This document shows, in pieces, positions 1-11,595 of a stretch of 64,000 nucleotides of DNA. This stretch comes from Lactifluus volemus. Taxonomy: Eukaryota; Basidiomycota; Agaricomycetes; Russulales; Russulaceae. The stretch's first letter is position 1; every line of letters begins with the position of its first letter. Under the pieces are notes generated by a model. The model was given only the letters and a program-made list of their open reading frames with translations, searched no databases and was not told where the DNA came from. Made by a program: the position numbers and the translations under genes. The stretch spans positions 50,559 to 114,558 of the forward strand of contig WTXI01000111.1 of assembly GCA_022376515.1 (NCBI GenBank). Reading direction: 5' to 3'.

Positions 1-982
1 CTGGAGGCTGTTTGACAAAGAGCGACAAACGTCAACATCTTGCGGATAGTAGTAACGACGTACTCACCGCTGGTGAAGGCATGTTTAGAAAGATGACATT
101 TTCAGAGTCCCGCCGGAAGTTTGTCTTCATTACCAGTTCGGGTATTGCCGGCTTGTGGGTGCCAGTGGCGAGAAATTGTCGGGGAAATCAACAGACTTAT
201 CCTGACATGGACAATTCACTCTCTGGATGAAGATAAGGATCTTGAACAGTTCATCGAAGCCATCCCTGGCTTCTGTCATCCGAACGCGGTCCGATTCGCG
301 ATCCCCGAGTCAGCGGCATGGCCAATTTCTAGGTTAATAAGCCGTACTTTGACATCTAGTTCGGTCTTGGAGGCAGATAAGAAAAGGCGTATCATCAGCT
401 CCGACAGCGGTGGCGGGGGCGGCATGACAACGTGGGAAGCGTAGCGGACATTGTACAGTTCCCCCGATGCTGAGATAAGCACAGACAAACGCGGCTTCAT
501 CAAGCTTCATCCCTAACCATTCCTGTATGGGTCTGCGCGCGCAGACCATAGGCGCATAGATATTGCAGAATAGTCATCTCCCCATGATGTACCTGATGCT
601 ACCGACGGTGTTGTCTCTGACATCCCATTATCACCTTCCCCGGCATCCGTTCCCAAAGACACGGTTCCTGCAAACATTCTCCCGTCACTAGCTTCTCCAG
701 CATTCCTGATTACCAAGTGACTGTTACTCCTGATCCTCCTCCTCTTCTCTCCACCTCAGCAACGACTATTTTTCCGCGCCTCCGCAGGGAACCTTGGTTT
801 CGCACCCAGCCACAGCATCGAATGTTGGGACATCCGATTGGGACCCTGATCTGCGTAATAATGTGGCTGCCCTAGAACAGTCCCAAGAGCCAGCTATGTT
901 CGTCCCTGCGGTGGCTACAGATATTCTGGGCCATCTCCTTGACGTAGCGTCCTTCTCTCGCGACATTGGTCATTCAGAGTAG
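1..982 (+). pseudogene. DUF6535 family relic, 5' and middle parts missing
   Basis: Residues matching the intact neighbour at 2170-4794 can be read at about 170-400 (the stretch with SLDEDKDLEQFIEAIPGFC), then in another frame at about 540-720 (the Ser/Pro-rich tail), and again at 794-982, ending in the family-typical C-terminus SRDIGHSE. The N-terminal transmembrane block and a large middle part are absent, and the pieces lie in different frames with intervening stops. I therefore call it a decayed plus-strand copy. Bases 1-150 show no clear match and may be an older rearrangement or the edge of another repeat. It may once have been intact further left of the window, but the frame breaks within the visible part are enough to make it non-coding. 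Confidence 0.75.
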
Positions 983-2090
983 AGGCGAAACAGGTATGTA
1001 AGTTAGCATCTGCCAATGCTATATACAGACGTGACCCAGTTGGATATTTATAGGTTCCCTGATGTTGTCAAGGCTCACTGTGACTGCTTTTAGCCTGTCG
1101 ATGTGAATATACAGTATGCTTGTACAGTATCTACTTGTCAGCCTTTCTCTATCTCGGCTTTTGTCGTGGTCCCTTTTTGTCAAAGTACGGTTTGTTTTTA
1201 TAACAGGACTTTCCCTGTTCGCTAGGCTTTGATTTGTCATTCCGCGTCTCCTTTTGTAAACAGGGTGTTGCATAGGCGTGGATTGCCGATTGCTCAGAGG
1301 TTTTCCATACTTGGTGTATATATCTACACATAAGAGTTGGATATAACAAATCAAAGGCCCTGGTCAAATGATCAAAGATTCCAAATTACAGGTCAAGTTG
1401 GAAAATGATCATTTATCCCTCCTCACTTGAATGAGTCTAATGAAGGCATTGCCTTGCCGTTTTGTTCTTCTCCCTGTCCCACACTCCGACAATCATGACT
1501 TCGATAGTGGAGAAGCCAGTCACGGTGATATGGAGTGCATGAGCTGCTTCGGTGCTGACAGGCTGCCGTCCTCGAGATATCATAATACCCTCTTCTGTCG
1601 AGTGCCACAGCTCCTCCAGGGAGGGCTACCGAGGATCTTCAGGAAGAAAAGGTCGCAAGCTCACACTTCATTGCTTTTAACAGTCCAATTTAAAGTCTAC
1701 GGAGAGACGCCGAGACTACCCTTTTACAGCCTCGCATCTTCTTCGTTACCAAATATCAGACAGATTTCAACGATTCTAAGCGCCAGTCGGGTGAAGCCAC
1801 CGGGATATTGAGTACGTTCCTCAACAAGCTGGCTCGCAAGAGGGACTAAACCAACAGTAGATTCACTCTGGATGCTGGTCACAGCAGGATTGAAGTCCTT
1901 GAACTTGAACCACGCTGGGAGCGCGGCAGGACCCAAACAAGAACAAGCGGATAAGTCCGAAAGAGCCGGTCGCGGAGAGTGGAAGGGCCCGCAATTATTG
2001 TACGGCTAAGTTACGCGATCGGAATCGAGTCGGAATGGCCTTAGCAACATTGCGGTTTGCCACGCACCCGGTGAACGTTGAACGTTGCTT
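983..2090. repeat. Paralogous 3' flank of DUF6535 genes plus unassigned spacer
   Basis: From the stop of the relic to about 1360 the sequence is shared with the downstream flanks of the other DUF6535 copies: 6734-7060 and 11596-12060 on plus, and on minus at about 54600-54827, 58500-58825 and 62760-63022. Shared words include TGACCCAGTTGGATATTTAT and TCAAGGCTCACTGTGACT. Around 1437-1520 there is a second shared block that recurs at 12115-12190 (start ATGAAGGCATTGCCTTGCCG). The remaining spacer, 1520-2090, has no gene that I recognise. Confidence 0.6.
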
Positions 2091-2169
2091 TAATCCCCAC
2101 CGAGCTCTTCACTAACACCCTTAAAAATCCCCATTTACGACCCGTTCGTCATATATAATTCAACGCCCA
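2091..2169 (+). promoter_or_regulatory. Putative core promoter of DUF6535 copy 1
   Basis: The motif TAATCCCCACCGAGCTC (2091-2107) followed by an A/T-rich CATATATAA-like box (2150-2158) sits just upstream of the start codon. The same motif and spacing precede the copy at 8972 (8899-8915, again with a TATATAA box). On the minus strand the copies at 57544 and 61448 have related CCACCGAGCTC motifs at about 57603-57619 and 61498-61508. Conservation between paralogues suggests a promoter or 5' UTR element. The A/T box lies only about 12 bases from the ATG, so the true transcription start is uncertain. Confidence 0.4.
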
Positions 2170-4794
2170 ATGGAACAAGAATTGCCTCCCGAAGGACAAA
2201 GAACCAGTATGTTACCCGACACCCAGCGTTATCGAGCTTCGACGAATTCATCCTCCCTTATAGCTGGCCTTCGTGACGTCCCCCGGCCAGAGCAAAACCA
2301 ATCCTCTCAGGGACAGGCCAGCTTTAGCGATAGCTCAGGTCCCCTCTTTAATATGTACGTTAAGATGACAGAGGGAGAAGATGACCAAATGGCAAAACGG
2401 TGGCAAAAGGATGCAGACGGCATCCTCATTTTCGTGAGTCTTCATATTACTCTCCGCGCTGGGGTGCAGCAGTCAACGTGAATACTGTAGACTGGCTTAT
2501 TCTCTGCTGCCCTCGCAGCATTGGCTGCCGTCTCGGTTCAAGACCTCAAGCCAAATTCACAAGATACCTCTACCTTCTATCTCGCGAACATCTATCAACT
2601 CCTTGCAGACCCAAACATATCTCGTGAATCGATCCTTGCCACTCCAGCTCAACCACCCCCTTTCTCTCCTCCGAGATCAGCAGTCTGGGTCAACTCACTG
2701 TGGTTCCTCAGTTTGGTCATCAGTCTCACATGTGCCCTCCTGGCGACTATGTTACAGCAATGGGCGCGTCGATACGTGACAATCACACAACCTCCACGGT
2801 ACAGCCCACACAGGCGAGCGCCGATCCGTGCATTCTTTGCTAACGGGGTGGAAAAGTTTCATCTTCCGTGGTCGGTAGAAGCACTGCCCGCTCTTCTACA
2901 CCTGGCTCTGTTCCTGTTCTTTTCTGGACTGGGTATATTTCTGTTCACCATTAACCACACTGTATTTAGTGTGGTTATTTGGTGGGTCGGACTTACAGGA
3001 GCGGTATACGGATGCGTCACGTTGATGCCAATCTTCTGGAACGATAGCCCCTATCATGCACCACTTTCTTCCTCGATGTGGTTCCTGTATACTGGCATCC
3101 AATATGCAGTCTCCCATATTACTTACCCTCTTTGGTATCGCTACACATTTACCGCCTGCACGTCGCCGGCAAGATATCGCGCACGATTATTTGGGGGTAT
3201 GACGAAGGCCGTTCAAGACACTGGCGAGAAATTGTCGGTGGAAATCAACAGACGTATCCTGACATGGACACTTCACTCTCTGGATGAAGATAAGGATTTT
3301 GAACAGTTCATCGAAGCCATCCCTGGCTTCTGTCATTCGAACGCGGTCCGATTCGCGATCCCCGACTCGGCTCCCCAACTCGCTTTCGCCAAAGTGGACG
3401 AGACATTGGCATGGTCATTTTCTAGGTTAATAGGACGTACTTTGACATCCAGTTCGGTCTTAGAGGCAGACAAGAAAAGGCGTATCATCAGCTCCGTGAA
3501 GGCCGCCGATTCAGCACATCTCACCTATGTAACTACGACCATCATCAGAAGGCTTTTTTCATATGACGAAGTGTTGGGATCGGTTGAGATTGGGCGATCT
3601 CTGAGAAGCAGCGATGACGGGAATCCTGGTTTATGTTCTCAAGGGATAATTTCCGGTATCATTGCAAGCGTGCCAGAACGGGACGACCATTGGATCGCGC
3701 TAGCTAAGGATCAACTAGGCGTATCAGACGAGGTTCTTCGATATTACCTCGCAAATGGTGACAGCGTTCTACTTGCCAACTTGACCCAGATCACTCGGCC
3801 GCTCTTCCGCTTGTGTCTCAGCGATATTGTAATGACGGTGGATAGTCTCGGGTCCGTTCTGCCATGCATCTCCAGCTTCAAGATTGAAAATACTCTTCCC
3901 GAACTGCAGCACGACTTCTGTGCTTTGTGGAATGAAATCGTTCGAGAAGCACACACTGGCATTCGCGGATCTTTTATCATTTCTTTTAATATTCTCAAAC
4001 ACATTCAGCATCTTTATATCGCTTTACATCGAGGCACCGATGCTATCCCGACCGACTTGAACCCTTTCGAGCCATTCTCGTACCCATTGTGCGATATCCC
4101 GGGCCATCACCCCGATACCGTGATAGGCGAGATCACCGATCCCAACCTCACCCCGCCACCTGCCGATTCCATGGAGCCTGTCCTGTCATCCTTTCCTGCA
4201 TTGAGCACAGATCAAGATCATAGGCGCATACATTTTGCAGAACAGTCATCGCTCCACGATTTACCTGATGTTACCCCACCCGTAGGGTCCTTCCGCCACA
4301 CTCCACTAATCAATGTCGAAAGCAGCAACGTTGTTACTACTCCACTCGACTTGATAACACAAGGTCCCACTGACACCCCGTCCATGACCATCTCTCCCAT
4401 TTCCGACGCCGAATCAAGCCCTCATGCCCCGGGAGTGTCGACATTCACACTACACCCGTCGTTCGCCCCTCCATTTAGCGACACGACTGATCCGCATAAA
4501 AACGTAGATCTCAGTGTAGCCTCCGGCGTTCCATTATCGTCTTCCCCGGGCCGAGCCTCTGTTCCTAGCGACATGGCCTCTGCAAACACTCAATCGCCAC
4601 TAGCTTCTCTCACATCCCGGGTTGACCGAGTGGCCGCTGCTCCTGACCCTCTTCCTCTTCTCTCCACCTCAGAAACGGCTATTTTGCCCACGACGCCGGA
4701 GGGAACCACGGTTTCGCACCCAACCACGGCACCGAATGATGGAACGCTCGATGATCCTCGGTGTCAATACAATAGCTTAGATGATTGCCTGTGA
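2170..4794 (+). CDS. DUF6535 membrane protein, copy 1 (C-terminus replaced by insertion)
   Basis: Three exons: 2170-2206, 2264-2433 and 2491-4794. Introns of 57 bp each (GTATGT...TAG and GTGAGT...TAG) give 836 residues. The DUF6535 domain is N-terminal, with the hallmark WQKDADGILIF (residues 59-69) running over the second intron into TGLFSAALAAL. Four hydrophobic segments are visible at about 65-88, 138-157, 202-222 and 227-247. A long alpha-helical region and then a Ser/Thr/Pro-rich tail follow. The start is supported by the matching short first exons in the other copies. The last genuine family residues stop near 4761. The final ten or so codons come from the inserted element at 4762-6587, and the lost tail (about 48 residues) lies beyond it at 6592-6733. 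The function of DUF6535 proteins is unknown to me; the sequence predicts a multi-pass membrane protein. Loss of the tail may or may not matter. Confidence 0.8.
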
Positions 4795-6587
4795 GATTAG
4801 ATAGCGTTCAGTTGTAGGCAACAAGACTTTATTCATAGATCATAAGTACCTGTGAGATTAGATAGTGCTAAGAAGCTAAATATGGTAGGAGATGATACTA
4901 GAAATGCCGACGGTGTCGACATCGACCTTGCTTGTAGGCGGGTCGCACAAAAAAGCAAGAAAAAGGTCCAGCAAACAATCTAATTCTAGTCAAACAAGAA
5001 AACTCGATGGAGCCCCATCAACGATTGCCGACAGCGTCGGGATGGGACTTCCTGACCGGGGGTAGGGGCTCCGGCCCGAGGGACGCCGGGGAGGGGATGA
5101 CCTTGGGGACGACGACAAATCTTCGTCGTTCACGCGGGTTCGACGGTCTAAGCCAAGTACACTGTAAAAGGTGTCACTTCCATCAACGAGTGGACGTGGT
5201 GGTTCTTCAGGCAACGTACTCCCATGCCTCTGTGAGCATGGTCCATGCCAGTGTGTCGATTTTTATTTTTTTTTGACATCTTACACTGACATTTCCAATT
5301 CTTTACCCTCTTTGATTTACTTTCCCTCCCTTTCGTCCCCTGTATCTGCATCCCCTTTCAGGTTGTCGTCGCTATCACCTGCCCTACTCTGCCTCCTCTC
5401 GCATCCGCTGTCATCGTCTTTGCACCCTCTCTCGCGCCCTCTCTCGCCATCTTCACCTCCTCTCTCGTGTCGTCTCTGTCGCCACCATTGCCCGCCCCCT
5501 GTCGTCACCGCTTTCTTGTTAGCATGGTACATGCCGGTGTGTCATAACTTTTCTTTAACTGCTTACACTAATTTTCTTTGATTTTCCTTTTCCAATCGTC
5601 CCCCTGCATCCCCTTTGAGGGATGGCCTCCCCCACCTGCTGGCTCTGAGGGTGCTTTTGCGACTGTCCGACGCCTGACGCCTGCGACTGGGGCACTCGTG
5701 TGACGTCTCCCCAAAGTTTGGCCCGGCAGCCTGGGTCCCCCCTCCCATCGCCACTGCTGCCGTGGCCGCTGCTACCTTGACACTGCCGCCACTACCCCAC
5801 CGTTGTTGCTGCTACCCAAACGCCACCCCCATTGCCCCGTTGTTGCTGCTGCTACCCGCCGCCGCCGCCACCCCCTAACCCCACCACTGCCGCTGTCCTG
5901 ATGCCGCCATTGCGGGGCACCACCGCTGCAACCCGTCACCCAAGTCCCCTCCCCCTCTGATACCTCCCCTTGGTGCCCCCTGCATGTGCCACTCTGGCAC
6001 TACCTTGGTGAATGAACCCCAGGCCTTACTTTCTCAGATTATAAGCACTTCAATTTAAGTTATATTGACAGTCTATGTTGTAATCAAAGTTTGTGTGCTG
6101 TGTGTGTACAGTAGGTGACAATATACTATGAGTATATCACGCAGACTGTATCCCAATTATCTCAATTAGAAAAGATAATGTAAGCATATCAAATTATGAA
6201 TATCAAACTCCAAATGGAGACATTATTGTGTAGATCTGCCAATCAGAAGACAGATCTGAAATGATCCGGACCAATAGAATTCGCTGAATCTGCAAGGCAC
6301 ACGGTCGATTTTCGACCGCATTGATACCTTGCAAGCAAGGTAATAAGCGGTACTCACTTCAGTCGTAGGCAACAAGACTGAAGTGAACGCGTCGAAAACT
6401 ACGTTCTTTTATATTTTCCAAAGTATATATAAATGTCCAGAATAATGAGAATTTCTATTCTACCCATAATCGTGTATCTAAGTGTCCAGGGAGCTACATA
6501 AATTGTCTGTAATCATAACTAGTGCGTCCGCGCTGATCTGCGGTTTCCGGTCCGCTAGATCCGCTAGATCCGGATCGCGTCTCAACA
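4762..6587. mobile_element. LTR-like insertion (TG...CA ends, 4-bp target duplication)
   Basis: The 1826-bp segment begins TGTCAATAC and ends CTCAACA, and is flanked by the direct repeat TCGG (4758-4761 and 6588-6591). The DUF6535 coding sequence is continuous if it is removed. TG...CA ends with a 4-5 bp target duplication are typical of LTR retrotransposons, and no reverse transcriptase, integrase or second LTR is seen, so a solo LTR or non-autonomous element is the best reading. Internal marks are a repeated 15-mer TGTGAGATTAGATAG (4790, 4851), a repeated GTAGGCAACAAGACT (4814, 6365), a C-rich low-complexity stretch (about 5380-6000), and three consecutive hairpins at 6302-6386. At 1.8 kb it would be a long solo LTR; a nested insertion is possible. 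Confidence 0.65.
6302..6386. repeat. Three tandem hairpins inside the LTR-like element
   Basis: Perfect inverted repeats follow one another: CGGTCG/CGACCG with a 5-base loop (6302-6318), ACCTTGC/GCAAGGT with a 2-base loop (6326-6341), and TCACTTCAGTC/GACTGAAGTGA with an 11-base loop (6354-6386). The third loop contains a word also found near the element's left end (4814). They could be RNA structure in the element's transcript or a transposase/host-factor site; I cannot tell which. Confidence 0.6.
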
Positions 6588-6591
6588 TCGG

Positions 6592-6733
6592 GACCCTGTT
6601 CTGCATTTTGATGTGGACGTCCTAGAACAGTCTCAAGAATCTGCTATCTCCACCCGTCAGGTGGCTACAGATGTCCTGTGCCATCCCCTTGACACCGCCC
6701 CCGGCTCTCGCGACATTGACCATTCAGAGTAGA
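6592..6733 (+). pseudogene. Severed C-terminal tail of DUF6535 copy 1
   Basis: Starts with a GGACCCTGTTCTGCATTTTG stretch that aligns to the tails of the other copies (for example 840-982 and 11455-11595), and ends with codons for SRDIDHSE and a TAG. It is separated from its gene by the LTR-like element and has no start of its own, so it is no longer translated as part of that protein. Confidence 0.75.
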
Positions 6734-7781
6734 GGCGAAACAGTCGTGTAAGTTTGTCTCTGTTAATGCTACATACAGGCGTGACCCAGTTGGATATTTA
6801 TAGTTTTCAAGGCTCACTGTGACTACTTTGACAAAGTCGACGTGCTTACGGTACATAAGGTATGCTTCGTCAATATGTGACTCCGAACCCCTTGCCGGTG
6901 TCATTTATCTCTATCTCCGTTTCTCCCTGTTCCGCTTGTGTGAAAGTAACGTTTGTTTTGTATAATGGGATATTCGCTGCTCGCTAGTTCTTGATTTGTC
7001 GTTCCGCGTCTCTTTTCGTTAAATCAAGTTGTGGATAATTGATGTCTCAGGAGTTTTTTGTTTCTAGAATTACATAACGACCAAAATGATCTGCCTTCGG
7101 AAAGCGTCGAATATGTCTATGGGAGATGAATATAGTAACCTAGACTTCCTACTTCGACTCGATACTGTATGGAAGTGAGAGGTGAGTTCTCAGATGGGCG
7201 CGCAGTGTCTCCGTGGCGTGCGACAGATCCACTCTTTCTGTGGAGGGCGATTCCGGGGACGAAGAGATTTTTTCTTCCTTAGCGAGGGAATCCAAGGTGG
7301 GGCTATATGCTTCTAACAGTGGCTCATCGTGGAGGTTGAATACTGGGTGACTCGTTGGTAACGCATCATCGTGACAAGACTGTGATTATACGTGAAGCTA
7401 CTACCACCAGCGTGGGGTAGGCAAAGTCGAGATTGATTTTTGGAATTAAGCATAATTACACGGTTGTGCCAACGAGCACGTCCAAGTTTGTGTATCTTCC
7501 AAACAAGTCCAATCAAATGAGGTAATCATCGCCGCTCCTGTTAGTGCACCGGTGGGTTGACGCGTTGACGTCCTCTTGCCTTTCTCTCCCGCGCCCTTCT
7601 TGGGGTTTGGGGCTAATTCGGTCAAGAATTCGGTCTTAGCACCCACAATATTAATACTAGAAGAACACTTGGCCGATTGTATGAATAGCGATCTAGGGAT
7701 GTAAGTCAGAATCCAACATGTACTAGTTATACAGTATTACGAGACTGTAAAAGAGGTCAGAAGTCCGTGTCCCAGCACGGC
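6734..7781. other. Intergenic: DUF6535 3' flank repeat, then unassigned sequence
   Basis: 6734-7060 repeats the downstream flank described at 983-1360. From about 7060 to 7781 I see no coding frame with a recognisable family, no tRNA and no clear repeat. The 3' end of the minus-strand cysteine-rich gene lies at 7782. Confidence 0.5.
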
Positions 7782-8752
7782 TTATGCGCAACTGATGCCA
7801 AGTTCTGGAAAGTCATATTTGCCTGGTATAGCACTCTCGCACCCAGAGCGATCTCTATGCGAATTGCAATTGATCTGGTCGTCTGCGGCTCTACAGCAGC
7901 GGAGGCAGAAACGGTTCAGTTTAGGCTCGACACTGGGTTGTCATCAATACAAGATCCATTCCTGGAGGAAATAGGATAGCGCACAGCTCAATAAAACTTG
8001 CTCCCCAACCACCAAACGTGCACTGAGCCCCATTCGGGAAGCGCACATCCATCTGCCCACCAGCGTCATTCGGGTCCAACTGGGACTTACTCACGTCGAG
8101 ACAGCCGGTGACCTAGAAAAGACGCGCTGTGATAGCTTACACGCGTAAGGAGAAGGCGTCATACCTGAATCCACGAACCGTCATCTGCAGTCACGACTGA
8201 GGCGGCCCTTATGAAACCTTCCGGCATTATTCTCGTGCAAACGTTATTCCCAGGAGTACAGTACGTCTCGGCGTCCATCTCCGCATCAGATATGAGCTCT
8301 ATGAGCGAGTTGGTTGTGGAGGAAGCGCTCGTGGCCAAGACAGACATACCGCCGGCCCTTGTGGGGAGCAAAAGCGCAAAATTTGTCTGGTCGACAACGA
8401 AGACTGTAGTTGAGGCAGAGGATTCACCCGTCGGCTCTGGTGTTGGTCTCAAGTCCAGGTCTTGCTGGGCAGTCCCATAGGCGTCCTGGCGGCGTTTTAT
8501 CACCGCCGCCCAGGGCTTAGAGGATCGAGTCCGAGAAGGCAATATATTTGGGTCTTTCCAAAAGCGAGAGAGATAAGATATGTTTCTTGAAGATGCAGGT
8601 ACGGGAGAACGAGCGTAAGGATAGAGCGGGTTTGGACGAAGATTATACGGGTCAGCCCAGTGACTACGAACGCCAGAGCCTATGAGAGCAACAGCATAAG
8701 TGAGAGTTGCCCAAAGTAGGGATAAAAGTAGAGATATGAATATGAGCATCAA
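7782..8752 (-). CDS. Cysteine-rich, probably secreted protein (unrecognised family)
   Basis: Three exons on minus: 8752-8165, 8112-7985 and 7932-7782. The two introns are 52 bp each (GTATGA...TAG and GTGCGC...CAG) and give 288 residues. A hydrophobic N-terminus (residues 2-27) looks like a signal peptide or signal anchor, with possible cleavage after residue 20. A dibasic K-R-R at 87-89 could be a Kex2-type site. All ten cysteines fall in the last 124 residues (165, 172, 200, 227, 248, 251, 252, 261, 270, 287), including FCLRCC and a CNSHRDRSGC motif, so a disulfide-bonded C-terminal domain is likely. The splice choice is supported because it restores this Cys pattern; without the second splice the frame ends after 259 residues in a sequence of different character. 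I do not recognise a named family. The gene sits between two DUF6535 copies. Confidence 0.75.
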
Positions 8753-8898
8753 GGAAAGAGTCGCCCCGCAACTGGGAGTTGAAGTTGTTAGAAAAGTCGT
8801 CCGAGTCGGGAAAAATGTGACGGGCCGTGTTACGACTGGCCTTAGGCCTTAGCGCCCAACATTGTCACCGTGACGTTAGAGTCACTCGGTGAACGTCA

Positions 8899-8971
8899 TA
8901 ATCCCCACCGAGCTCTATAGTAACATCCTGAGAATCCACATTCACGATTCGTTCATCATATATAACGCCCG
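8899..8971 (+). promoter_or_regulatory. Promoter-like block upstream of DUF6535 copy 2
   Basis: Carries the same TAATCCCCACCGAGCTC motif (8899-8915) and CATATATAA box (about 8957-8965) as at 2091-2169, at matching distance from the start codon at 8972. It indicates that the duplication included the promoter. Confidence 0.4.
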
Positions 8972-11595
8972 ATGGACCAAGAACCGCCTCCCGAAGGACA
9001 GAGAACCAGTACGTCATCCGATACCTAGCTTTTATCGAGCTTTATCAACGAACTCACCTCCAACTATAGCTGGCCTTCGTGACGTCCCCCGTCCAGAGCA
9101 AAACCAATTCTCTCAAGGACAGGCCAGCTTTAGTGATAGCTCCGGCCCCCTCTTTTATATGTACGTTAAGATGACAGAGGGAGAGGACGATAAAATGGCC
9201 AAACGGTGGCAAAAGGATGCAGACGGCATCCTCATTTTTGTGAGTCCTCATAGTAGTCTCCGCGCAGGGGGGGCAACAGTCAACGTGAATACTGTAGACT
9301 GGCTTATTCTCTGCTGCCCTCGCAGCATTGGCCGCCGTCTCGGTTCAAGACCTCAAGCCAAATTCACAAGATACCACTGCATTCTATCTCGCGAACATCT
9401 ATCAACTTCTCGCCGACCCAAACATATCTCGTGAATCGATCCTTGCCACTCCAGCTCAACCACCCCCTTTCTCTCCTCCGAGATCAGCAGTCTTGGTCAA
9501 CTCATTCTGGTTCCTCAGTTTGGTCATCAGCCTCACATGTGCCCTACTGGCGACTATGTTGCAGCAGTGGGCGCGTCGATATGTCACAATTACACAACCG
9601 CCACGGTACAGCCCACACAGGCGAGCACCGATCCGTGCATTCTTTGCTAACGGGGTGGAAAAGTTCTTCCGTGGTCGGTAGAAGCATTGCCCGCTCTTCT
9701 ACACCTGGCTCTGTTCCTGTTCTTTCTGGACTGGGTGTTTTTCTGTTCAACATTAACCACACTGTATTCAGTGTGGTTATTTGGTGGATTGGACTTACAG
9801 GAGCGGTATACGGATGCATCACGTTGATGCCAATCTTCTGGCACGATAGCCCCTACTATTCCCCACTTTCTTCCTCGGCATGGTTTTTCTATGCTGGCAT
9901 CCATTATGCAGTCTTCAAATTTGTCTACTTTATTTGGGACTACGACTACTTCATTCCCTATGTAGAGCCGGAAACATATGGCAGACGACCTTTTGAGGGT
10001 ATGACGAAGGCCGTTCAAGACATAGGCTCGGAAATGTCGGTGGAAATCACCAGTCGTATCCTGGCATGGACAATTGGCGCTCTGGATGAAGATAAGGATC
10101 TTGAACAATTCTTCGAAACCATCCCCGACTTCTGCGTTTCGGACGTGGTCCTCCGCCTTGGCCTCAACCGCATTTTCGCCAAAGTGGACGGGACATTGGC
10201 AGTGGCACTTTACGTGTTCATGACCCATAGTTTAGTCTCGGAGGCAGACAAGAAGAGGCGGGTCATCACATGCACGAAAGCTGTCGATACAGCACATCTC
10301 AGCTATGCAACTATGTATGTCCTCGGGCGCATTTTCACAGCAGGCGCGGTAGTGTTGGGATCGGTTGAAATTGGGCGATCTCTGAGAAGCACCGGCGACG
10401 CTTTATGTTCTCAAGGAATAATTGCCGGTGTCATTGCAAGTGTGCCGGAACCGGAACGGGATGACCATTGGATCGCACTTGCCATGGATCAACTAGGCGT
10501 ATCAGAAGAGGTTCTTCGATATTACCTCGCGAATGGTGACAGCGTTCTACTTGCCAACATGATCCACATCACTCGCCCGCTCTTCCGCTTGTGTCTCAGC
10601 AAGACTCTACTGATAACTATTGATCTAACGCACGTCCTGGTAGGTATCTCCAAATTCGACATCCGAAATACTCTTCCCGAACTGCAGCACGACTTCTGTG
10701 CTTTGTGGAATGAAATCACTCGAGAAGCACACATTCGCGAATCCGAGTCTTCTTTTTCTTATTTTATTCTCAAACCCATTCGGCACCATTATGACGCTTT
10801 ACATCAAGACACCGATGCTGCCTCGATCAGTGACTCGCTTCTATTGTGGAATATCCCGGGCCATACCGTGATAGGCGAGATCACCGACATCACCTTACCT
10901 TCTACAGAGCCTGTCCTATCATCCATTCCCGCATTGGGCGCAGATCATAGGCGCATACATTTTGCAGAACAGATATCGCTTCACGATCTACCTGATGTTA
11001 CTCCAACCGTAGAATCCACACCACCGACCAATGTCGACAGCAAGAACGTCGTTACTACTTCTCTGACTTGACAACACCATGTCCCACTGACACCACTACC
11101 ATCACCATCTCTCCCACTTCCGACTCTGAGTCAAGCCCGCATGCCCCCGGAGTGTCGACATTCACACCACACTCGCCCTTCGCACCACCATTTAGCGAGA
11201 CCACTGATCCGCATAAAAGCGTAGATCTCGGTGTTACCTCCGACATGACATTGTCGTCTTCCCCAGCCTCAGCTCCCGACTACATGACCCCTGCAATCAC
11301 TCAGTCATCACTAGCTTCTCCGGCATTCCCGATTGATCAAGTGACTGCTGCTCCGGTCCCTCTTCCCTCAACAACGGCCGTTTTTCCCGCACCGCCGCCG
11401 GTAACCTCGGTTTTGCGCCCAACCACTAGCAGAGCGAACGATGGAACAGTCGGTGATCCTCCGGACTCCGATCTGCGTTATAATGTGGATGAGTCCCAGG
11501 AGTTAGCTATGTCTGTCCCTGAGATGGCTACAGATGTTTTGCGGCATCCCCTTGACGCAGCATCCGTCTCTCGCGACATTGATCATTCACAGTAG
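8972..11595 (+). pseudogene. DUF6535 family, copy 2 (frameshifted)
   Basis: Exons 8972-9008 and 9070-9239 and an exon from 9298 reproduce the copy 1 structure (introns of 61 and 58 bp). The WQKDADGILIF motif and transmembrane segments are present. Three disruptions follow: a 4-base deletion near 9664 (copy 1 reads AAG TTT CAT CTT CCG, here AAGTTCTTCCG), which creates a TAG at 9679-9681; a 1-base deletion near 9725 that leaves the reading in another frame up to 11071; and a 1-base deletion near 11064 that ends that frame early. The rest continues to 11595 in the original frame with the usual SRDIDHSQ end. The sequence is otherwise little decayed, so inactivation looks recent. Confidence 0.75.

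Noticed and set aside
5171..5581. Open frame of 136 residues in the C-rich part of the LTR-like element
   Set aside because: Composition-driven Ser/Pro/Leu text, antisense frames equally open, no retroelement motif.
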